Origin: Clostridiales bacterium
GTDB taxonomy: Bacteria > Bacillota > Clostridia > Christensenellales > Aristaeellaceae
NCBI GenBank assembly: GCA_004555535.1
Contig: SFHU01000010.1
Span: forward strand, 1-47,363
Length of the DNA stretch: 47,363 nucleotides
Direction: 5' to 3'
Part shown: positions 31,793-38,551 of the stretch, piece by piece
Layout: every line of letters starts with the position of its first letter
How positions within the stretch are numbered: the first letter of the stretch is position 1
Made by a program: the position numbers and the translations under genes
Notes under the pieces: model-generated
Seen by the model: only the letters and a program-made list of their open reading frames with translations
The model's database searches: none
Told to the model about the DNA's origin: nothing

Positions 31793-33100
31793 ATGGATTA
31801 TTCGAAAGCCGAATTCCTTCGCAGCACGATGCTTGGCATGTTCGTTCGCGTGACCTGCGGCGGCCATCCGGGACAGAGCATCCGGGAGGGCAGGATCAAG
31901 GCGCTCTATCCGCCGTACCTCGATCTCTACGATGAAGACGGATCGACGGTCACGCTCTATCTGAAGGACATCCTGCGCGTGGAGCTCCTTGGCGACGTGG
32001 ACTACAGCCCGTACACGGATGATCTGCGCGGGCTGGCCGATGCGGTGAACAGCCGCACGGAGAGCGGCAAAAGCGGCCGTCCATACAGCCTGAACACATG
32101 GGTCTGCCTGAAGGACCGTCTTGAGCAGGCGCAGGGGCTCCTGGAGGGAAACGCCCCATGCGCTCCGCTTTGCGCGCTGCTGGGCGACAACGCGGCGCTG
32201 GCCGGGCACACCGGCCCATACGACAGGCAGACGCTTGATCAGGCGCTGGAGGCCTGCGCGTCCCTGCCAAGCAGCGATCCCGACATGCTGGCCTTCCTGC
32301 GCGCGGTGGTCGCCTGCACCTTCCACGACGAGGAGAAGGTCATGGAAAGCTATCTGGGCGCCCTTCGCTGGGATGGCGACGCGATTTCCGATGACTGCAT
32401 CCGCCGCCTGGCGCTGCCGGCCGCCTCCCATGCGAAGATGATGAGCAACGACTGCGGATTCGTCTTCTTCGTGGATCTGTATCTGGAGCGGTTCGGCGAG
32501 GAGATCATCCGCCTTGACAACGCGTGGTGGCTCCACTATCTGGTGAAATGCGTGGAGTATCAGCATGTGGGCGTGATCAAGCAGGCCTTCCGCCGGCTGG
32601 AGAACGCGCCCTCCCCGCTTCGGGAGGAGATGTACAGATCGGCGGCCTATCTGCTTGGCATGAACGGGCGAAAGCACGCGGCGCTGGAGGCGGCCGCGGC
32701 CGCCCTGCAGAGGGCGCCGGAGGCGCGCAGCCCCGCTGTGCTGCTGATGAGCCTGCCGGACGATCAGGACACCTTCTATTTCCGATACAAAAAGCTGGCC
32801 TGGGAGCTGCTGCGGGCCTACTGGCGCGACGGCGATTCGGGCAGCAGCGCACGGACGGACAGAAAGATCGGGTACATCTACGATTATGTCTTCAACCGCA
32901 GCACGGCACACATCATCTCGACCGATCTGAACAGCTACTTCTTCAACAACCGCGAGGCGAGCGACATGATCGTCGAGCGGATCCAGCAGCGCTTCGAGCT
33001 GTTCCTCGGCGAGGAGGAGACGCCGGAAGAGGTGCGGGTCTCCTTTGAGACGATGATCTCACCGCGAAAGTTCAATCACCGGGCCTGCAACGTGTGCTGA
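31793..33100 (+). CDS. Unknown protein, gene 2 of the Hsp70/STAND operon
   Basis: 435 residues, no family recognised. Residues 12-66 (GMFVRVTCGGHPGQSIREGR, then IKALYPPYLDLYDEDGSTVT and LYLKDILRVELL) look like a small SH3/Sm-type beta barrel; a similar beta module begins gene 1. The remainder is helical and TPR-like, with patterns such as YLLGMNGRKHAALEAAAAAL, and ends in a Cys-containing RACNVC. Soluble, cytoplasmic. The start is three bases after the gene 1 stop, with AAAGGGGGG within the end of gene 1. Seventeen bases precede the GrpE-like gene. The barrel plus helical repeats suggests a binding adaptor. Confidence 0.72.
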   Translation: MDYSKAEFLRSTMLGMFVRVTCGGHPGQSIREGRIKALYPPYLDLYDEDGSTVTLYLKDILRVELLGDVDYSPYTDDLRGLADAVNSRTESGKSGRPYSLNTWVCLKDRLEQAQGLLEGNAPCAPLCALLGDNAALAGHTGPYDRQTLDQALEACASLPSSDPDMLAFLRAVVACTFHDEEKVMESYLGALRWDGDAISDDCIRRLALPAASHAKMMSNDCGFVFFVDLYLERFGEEIIRLDNAWWLHYLVKCVEYQHVGVIKQAFRRLENAPSPLREEMYRSAAYLLGMNGRKHAALEAAAAALQRAPEARSPAVLLMSLPDDQDTFYFRYKKLAWELLRAYWRDGDSGSSARTDRKIGYIYDYVFNRSTAHIISTDLNSYFFNNREASDMIVERIQQRFELFLGEEETPEEVRVSFETMISPRKFNHRACNVC

Positions 33101-33117
33101 AAGAGGGATAAACAGAT

Positions 33118-34821
33118 ATGCTGAACATCGAAAACAAAACCCGGATCGAGCTCGTCTCGGCGCTGGCCGTCGAGCGGGGCGTGCGCCTGACCCCCGGACA
33201 GGATGCGCAGGCGTTTGCCGGGATCTGGAACAGCTTCTATCCGGACAAGATCTGTCCGACGGCGCCCGTGATCCGGGACCATGTGCGGCAGGTGACCTGG
33301 CAAATGCTGCAGGAGGGCCTCTCCGGGCAGTTTCCCGCCAAAGGCGGCGAAGCGGAATTCTGCGTAAACTGCATCATCCTGGGCACGCTCGCCTATGCGG
33401 GCCGCTCCACAGCGGCTGCGCAAAAGGGCGCAAGCCCGGCGCTTTCGGTTTTCACCGTCAGGAAGCAGGTGCTGCGCAAAATGGAGGCGTGGAACCTTCT
33501 GGGCTACTTCAGGAAGCCTGAGTCCTACGTCAACAAGCGGCTGAGGGAATACGCCAACGACACGGAGGTCATCCTCCCGGGCATGCTGAACATCCCCGAG
33601 AGCATCGCCAGGGAAATCATCCTCACATGCCGGGTTCTGGGAGAGCGCTGCAAGGCGGCGGCCCCCCAGGCGGCGGCTCCCCAGGCGGCGGCTCCCCAGG
33701 CGGAAGCCCCGCAGGCAACAGCCCCGGCCGCGGAGAACGAGGCGCACGGCGCAAAGGGGCGCCTCGTCAAAAGAATGGTCCGGGAGGTCATGGTCAGCGC
33801 GATCGTGGACACGCTCTGCTTCTACAACGAGGACGCCCCCATGGAGAGCGTCGAGGCGTACAGGGAGTCGTTCATGCGGGTCGGTCACGAGCTGTTCGCA
33901 CCGGCGACGGAGGACATGCTGGGGGAATGCTTCCGGCAGCTGCTCGAGCCCAAATGCAGAACGCAGGACATGAACAAGGTGCTGCTGCTCAACGGAGGGC
34001 TGGAGACCATCCGGGATCAGGACTGCGTCTTTCTGGTCGTCGCTGTCCGCGCGCTTTACTACGCCATCGCCGAGGCCGCGGAGCACAGCGACTGCCTGAA
34101 TACGGAGGAGCAGATGGACGCGCTGATCGAGACGGCAGCCCGGCAGTGCCGCGAATTTGCCTTTGAGGGGATCGACGACGACCGCCTGGCACGCGAGCTG
34201 AAGGATGTGCTCCGGAAGAACTACGCGCTGCGGCCCTTCATCATCCCCGCAGAAATCATCGATCTGCTCAGAAAGCTGGGCAGGAACAGGCAGCTGGAGA
34301 TCCTCGATTTCTACGCCCAGCAGAACAGCTTCCGGGAGAAGGAAAAGACGGCGGAGATCGAGCGGCGGATGCAGGAGGTTCACGCGGAATACGGCGACAT
34401 CCGCGTCAAGGCGGAATACGACGTGAAGCGCCGCCTGCTGCAGTGCCTCAGCTCCGTGGAAAACGACACCCTCGGCTTCCTCTACAGGCTGGCGCAGGGC
34501 GAAGCGTTTCAGGAGGACATGGTCCGCTATACGCTGCGCGGACTGTTCCAGGAGCTGCAGAGCTTCGGCATCACGCCGACGGACGAGGTTCTGGGGGCCG
34601 TCATACAGGGCGGCGAGCAGACGCAGCACATCCGCGATGTATACGGATACGGCCTGGCCAGCGGAAAGGAATACCGCATGATCAAGACGGGCTGGAGGAT
34701 CGACGGGGAGCTGGCGATCAATCCTGTGGCCGAGGACCTGCAGAAGGCGGACGAGGATCCCCTGGAGGACGGCTGGCAGACACAGACACATGCGGAAGGG
34801 AGTGAGCATCCATGCCTTTGA
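33118..34821 (+). CDS. GrpE-like nucleotide-exchange protein with large N-terminal extension, gene 3
   Basis: 567 residues. Residues 1-178 are a helical domain with no known relative. Residues 179-206 are an Ala/Pro linker built from AAAPQ units. Residues 210-400 are helical. The last part (about 403-530) follows the GrpE plan: charged coiled coil (EKEKTAEIERRMQEVHAEYG), a helical pair containing LFQELQSFGITPTDE in place of the GrpE LxxxGVExI block, then a beta segment IRDVYGYGLASGKEYRMIKT-GWRI like the GrpE end with GY and the final R-x-A strand. It overlaps the Hsp70-like gene by ten bases, which supports a partner role. The match is by pattern only. Confidence 0.72.
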   Translation: MLNIENKTRIELVSALAVERGVRLTPGQDAQAFAGIWNSFYPDKICPTAPVIRDHVRQVTWQMLQEGLSGQFPAKGGEAEFCVNCIILGTLAYAGRSTAAAQKGASPALSVFTVRKQVLRKMEAWNLLGYFRKPESYVNKRLREYANDTEVILPGMLNIPESIAREIILTCRVLGERCKAAAPQAAAPQAAAPQAEAPQATAPAAENEAHGAKGRLVKRMVREVMVSAIVDTLCFYNEDAPMESVEAYRESFMRVGHELFAPATEDMLGECFRQLLEPKCRTQDMNKVLLLNGGLETIRDQDCVFLVVAVRALYYAIAEAAEHSDCLNTEEQMDALIETAARQCREFAFEGIDDDRLARELKDVLRKNYALRPFIIPAEIIDLLRKLGRNRQLEILDFYAQQNSFREKEKTAEIERRMQEVHAEYGDIRVKAEYDVKRRLLQCLSSVENDTLGFLYRLAQGEAFQEDMVRYTLRGLFQELQSFGITPTDEVLGAVIQGGEQTQHIRDVYGYGLASGKEYRMIKTGWRIDGELAINPVAEDLQKADEDPLEDGWQTQTHAEGSEHPCL

Positions 34822-36872
34822 ACTTTGGAATTGACCTGGGAACAAGCAACACGGTGATCACCTGCGTCGGCGCATCGATCAGCATGCGCAGAGATCTGTC
34901 GAACTGGGAATACGAGCTGCTCAGACGGGATGTGAACATGAGCATCATCCCCTTCTACTACGAGGGCTTCCGTCCGGAGTTCAGCGGCAGCAGCAGGGTC
35001 AGCTATGTTCCGTGCAGCGAGAAGGAGAGCGGGCAGGAATACAACGATCAGGCGGTTCTGCTCAAGGAAATCCGCAGGAAGAGAGGTCTTGAGCGGGACG
35101 AGGCGATGATGCGCTTCCGCGAGACGAACGCCTTCCGCTGCAGCATGCCCTCCGTCGTGTACAGGCGAAGGGTGGGCGAGACGAAGAGGACGGAATACAT
35201 CAACGGCTTCGCCAGGGAGGTCGCCGTGCCCCAGTACAGGATGTACGCGGGCAAAATCGCGCGGGATCTATATGACCTGGATCAGGAGAACGGCGGCCGC
35301 GCCGTCGAGGGACAGGTGTTCTTTGAGAATACCAAGGTGATGATGGATCAGGAGGGGGAATACGTCGGCCTGACGCCGGCGGATATCTCCGGCGAGATTC
35401 TGGCGGTCTGCTTCAGGAGCATCATGGCCTATGTCAAAAACGAGACCCCGCTCAACCAGGGCAATTACCGGATCGGCATTTCCTATCCCGTGGCGCAGAA
35501 CGGCTACATCTACCGGGAAAACCTGAAGCGGGCGGTTCAGCTTGCCAAGGAGCAGACCGGCCTGCCCATCGAGATCGATCACATCGAGCTGATCCAGGAG
35601 CCCTACGCCGCGCTCCTTGCCCTGCATTACGACGAATTTCTCCGGGCCGTCCGGAATCCCGGCGATCCCCACAACCTGATTCGGGAGTCCCAGACGAGCG
35701 AAATCGGCGCGATGGTCATCGATATCGGCGGCGGAACCACCGATGTGGCGCTGCTGCCGATCCGCTACCGCGGTCTGAAGATGCCGTCCTATCCCGAATC
35801 CGTCGAGGTCAACAGGCGCACGGTCATCCGTCACGCGGTGAACCCGGAGGGCGCCTTCGGCGGGTTTGACTTTGACACCCGGATCAAGGAGGGCATCGCG
35901 AGGCTGCTCGACTCGAAGCTGCCCAGGCCGGTGCAGAGCCGCAGCAACTATACGGAATGGCTGCTGCGCCGCCTGGCGGTCAATGTCAAGCACAACATCG
36001 GCGGCGTCGGATGCTACAGGCAGAACGTGCGCAACTACACGTCCCCCACCGGCAACAACATGCTCGAGCTGGAGGTGACGCAGGACGAGTTTGACGCCAT
36101 GGTCATGCCGCTGATCGACGGCACCTACGCCGAGGACGACGGGGACTACCGCAAGGACCGATACGGAAACCACATGACCATCACGCGCATCATCCGCCAG
36201 ACCCTGCAGGACGCCCATGTCGACGAAAGCAGGATCAGCCAGGTCTTCGTGACGGGCGGCATGAGCAAGCTGCCGCAAATCCAGCGGAAGATCCGGGAAA
36301 TCTGGGAGGACCGCATCCGCAACGGCACCTGCGACGTGCGCTTCTCCGAGGATCCGCTGGGCGATATCTCCCGCGGCGTGGCGCTGTATGTCACCATGTG
36401 CGCCGCCAGAGAGCAGGTGATCCAAAGCGGCAAGGAAACGGACTGGGAAAACGGCGAAATCAGGCTCGGGGAAATCGTCCCCGCGGCGCGCAATGCGCTG
36501 GGCGTGTTTGCCGACTGCGGAGAGGGCATGCTCACGGAGATCATCCCCTGCGGCTCCCGGCTGACCGTAAGGGGCGGGCGGAAGGACGGCATTCTGCGCG
36601 CGGGGGACTCCATCGGCGTCTCCATTCAGCTGTATTCAGGCCGTTCGCCGTATGACCAGAATCTGCGCCTGCTCAAGCGCTACAAGGCGGAATTCGCGCC
36701 GGATGCCCGCCCCAGAATCGACGAGAGCATTTCCGTCTGCTATCAGGTCAACGAGGACATGGACGCGGCGCTTTCCCTGGCGTACCGGGATGAACGAGGG
36801 CATGAGCGCGTTCTCCCGTTGGATCCGATCAACATCTGCAACGGGCAGGAAGAGAGGAATGACAGAGGATGA
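34812..36872 (+). CDS. Hsp70/DnaK-like ATPase without lid, gene 4
   Basis: 686 residues. Actin-fold ATPase motifs are intact: phosphate-1 FGIDLGTSNT (5-14), a QEPYAALLAL connect region (262-271, DnaK has TEPTAA), phosphate-2 VIDIGGGTTDVAL (302-314), adenosine motif VFVTGGMSKLPQI (478-490) and DPLGDISRGVALY. Inserts enlarge the ATPase lobe to about 545 residues. Residues 560-670 resemble the DnaK substrate-binding beta domain (GMLTEIIPCGSRLTV for GVMTxxIxRNTTIP, then RPRIDESISVCYQVNEDMDA). The helical lid and EEVD-type tail are absent. Starts within the end of the GrpE-like gene after AGGGAGTGAG and overlaps or abuts gene 5. Confidence 0.85.
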   Translation: MPLNFGIDLGTSNTVITCVGASISMRRDLSNWEYELLRRDVNMSIIPFYYEGFRPEFSGSSRVSYVPCSEKESGQEYNDQAVLLKEIRRKRGLERDEAMMRFRETNAFRCSMPSVVYRRRVGETKRTEYINGFAREVAVPQYRMYAGKIARDLYDLDQENGGRAVEGQVFFENTKVMMDQEGEYVGLTPADISGEILAVCFRSIMAYVKNETPLNQGNYRIGISYPVAQNGYIYRENLKRAVQLAKEQTGLPIEIDHIELIQEPYAALLALHYDEFLRAVRNPGDPHNLIRESQTSEIGAMVIDIGGGTTDVALLPIRYRGLKMPSYPESVEVNRRTVIRHAVNPEGAFGGFDFDTRIKEGIARLLDSKLPRPVQSRSNYTEWLLRRLAVNVKHNIGGVGCYRQNVRNYTSPTGNNMLELEVTQDEFDAMVMPLIDGTYAEDDGDYRKDRYGNHMTITRIIRQTLQDAHVDESRISQVFVTGGMSKLPQIQRKIREIWEDRIRNGTCDVRFSEDPLGDISRGVALYVTMCAAREQVIQSGKETDWENGEIRLGEIVPAARNALGVFADCGEGMLTEIIPCGSRLTVRGGRKDGILRAGDSIGVSIQLYSGRSPYDQNLRLLKRYKAEFAPDARPRIDESISVCYQVNEDMDAALSLAYRDERGHERVLPLDPINICNGQEERNDRG

Positions 36873-36877
36873 GACAT

Positions 36878-38530
36878 ATGAGCCGCGATTTCAAAGGCAC
36901 AGGGCTTGATTTTCACGAAAACGCGCAGAAGGAAGGCCGCATGTTCTCCACCGAATTCGACGAGCAGTTCTGCGAAACCCGTCTTTCGGCTGTTCACAGG
37001 GCCATCATGGCGCTGCCCGAGGGGAACAACTATGTGGATGACACGGCGGAGGATTCCCCCTTCCGCCGCCTGCCTGAGTGGATTGCGGACAACGTGGAGC
37101 TGTTCCTGTACGCGATCCGGTGCCGCATCACGATGCAGGATCTGCAGAGCCGCAGGACGGGCATCCTGCGCTGCCTGCAGCGGGCCAATGAGCTGATGGA
37201 CGACGAGCGCGGCAGGCTGCAGGCGGACAGGCTGCGGCATGTGATGAGCATGTGGCCCAATACGCCGACCTGGAGCAGCGTCACGCTCATGCTGTGCTGG
37301 CTTTATCAGGAGCTCCCGCCGCAGTACAACGACAGGGAGCTGACCAACCTGTTTTTCACAAGCTGCACGACGAAGGCCAACTGGGATACGGCGGTCAGGG
37401 TCCTGCTGACCCGCGCGCAGCGCCATTCCAATGAGCTCCGGACGAATTATTCCACGGTCTTCATCTTCCTGAGAAACTTCGGAGACACGCCAAACGGCGC
37501 GAACTCCAGAGGCATCCTGGTGCCCCACAACGTCTACAACCAGATCCTGCGGGAATACTTCCAGGCGCTGGGACCGGAGGATCAGGACAGGGTGCTGGCG
37601 CTGCGCGAAAGGCTGCTGGGCAGCAATGACCGCGCCTATGCGCTGACCAGCAGGATGAAGCAGCGCAACAGCGGCCTGCTCAATACGGTGCTGGAGATGA
37701 AGGCGGGCGATCCCGAGGGCGCCAGGGAGCTGTTCCTGAGGGACAACGACCCCTTCGCCGACGCGGAGCGCTACAAGGAGCTGGAGGACAGCGACATCGT
37801 CGAGTGGATGGTGGAATGGGCATCCGGCGCCCAGTGCGGCAACGTGCCCAGTGCGCAGAAATCGCTGCTCAACCTCCTCAGCCTCGCGCGCAACAACGGG
37901 GCGCAGGTCCGCAGGAGCATCCATCGCGTGCTTTCGCGCTACAGCGAGCTGGATCCCGAGAACGCGGACGTGGTCAGCCGGTGCATCACCATGATCCTCA
38001 ATCCGCTCGAGGTGACGGACGGCGAAATCGACGCGCTGCTGCAGGACTACTGCCGTCTGGATCCCGGCGAGTACGGGCACAGGCGCATCGAGCGCATCTG
38101 GCGGTATCTGCTGCAGAACAACGCGCTGCGCAGCAGGGTGCAATCCGGCGTCGAGCGCATCATTGCCGGCGTCGACGCCGGAAGCCTGAGAGATGTGCAG
38201 TCGCTGCGCGTGAAGCTGTCGGGCATCTACCGGATGAACGATTCCTACGGGGATGGCATTGCGGGCATCGTGCCGCATCAGGCGATCAACAGCAAACTCC
38301 GCGAGATCCTGGAAAACAGGCACATCCCGGAAAAGCGGCGCGAGCTGAACGACCTCTTCGCCGAGGCGGAGGGCATTCTGGAGCAGATGCTCAACGCGGA
38401 AACGGCCATCACCCAGTACCGGGAGACGCTCGCCGACCTGAACCGGTTCTGCGGCGCGAACGTGAGAGACTGCATCCAGATGACGACAGCCAACCAGGTG
38501 GAAAGGCTGGCTCGCCGCTTCCATCTGTGA
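36878..38530 (+). CDS. All-helical protein of unknown family, gene 5
   Basis: 550 residues, no family recognised. The sequence is helical throughout, without signal peptide or membrane segment, and contains many Arg/Leu-rich amphipathic helices (for example TAVRVLLTRAQRHSNELRTN and RRIERIWRYLLQNNALRSRV), compatible with an alpha-solenoid. ATG 36878 is preferred because AGAGG lies nine bases upstream; ATG 36869 in the same frame overlaps the Hsp70 stop (ATGA) and is the alternative. Followed by gene 6 after 21 bases. Probable structural or client-binding subunit of the operon's complex. Confidence 0.72.
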   Translation: MSRDFKGTGLDFHENAQKEGRMFSTEFDEQFCETRLSAVHRAIMALPEGNNYVDDTAEDSPFRRLPEWIADNVELFLYAIRCRITMQDLQSRRTGILRCLQRANELMDDERGRLQADRLRHVMSMWPNTPTWSSVTLMLCWLYQELPPQYNDRELTNLFFTSCTTKANWDTAVRVLLTRAQRHSNELRTNYSTVFIFLRNFGDTPNGANSRGILVPHNVYNQILREYFQALGPEDQDRVLALRERLLGSNDRAYALTSRMKQRNSGLLNTVLEMKAGDPEGARELFLRDNDPFADAERYKELEDSDIVEWMVEWASGAQCGNVPSAQKSLLNLLSLARNNGAQVRRSIHRVLSRYSELDPENADVVSRCITMILNPLEVTDGEIDALLQDYCRLDPGEYGHRRIERIWRYLLQNNALRSRVQSGVERIIAGVDAGSLRDVQSLRVKLSGIYRMNDSYGDGIAGIVPHQAINSKLREILENRHIPEKRRELNDLFAEAEGILEQMLNAETAITQYRETLADLNRFCGANVRDCIQMTTANQVERLARRFHL

Positions 38531-38551
38531 CAGCGGAAGGAGGAGGATGCA

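Noticed and set aside
29123..32911. 1262-codon minus-strand frame opposite operon genes 1 and 2
   Set aside because: Arg/Leu/Gln-rich shadow translation without motifs; the plus-strand frames have ribosome sites, tight spacing and the operon pattern.
33655..33735. Tandem GCGGCGGCTCCCCAG-type repeats as a possible DNA element
   Set aside because: They are in frame and encode the AAAPQ linker of the GrpE-like protein.
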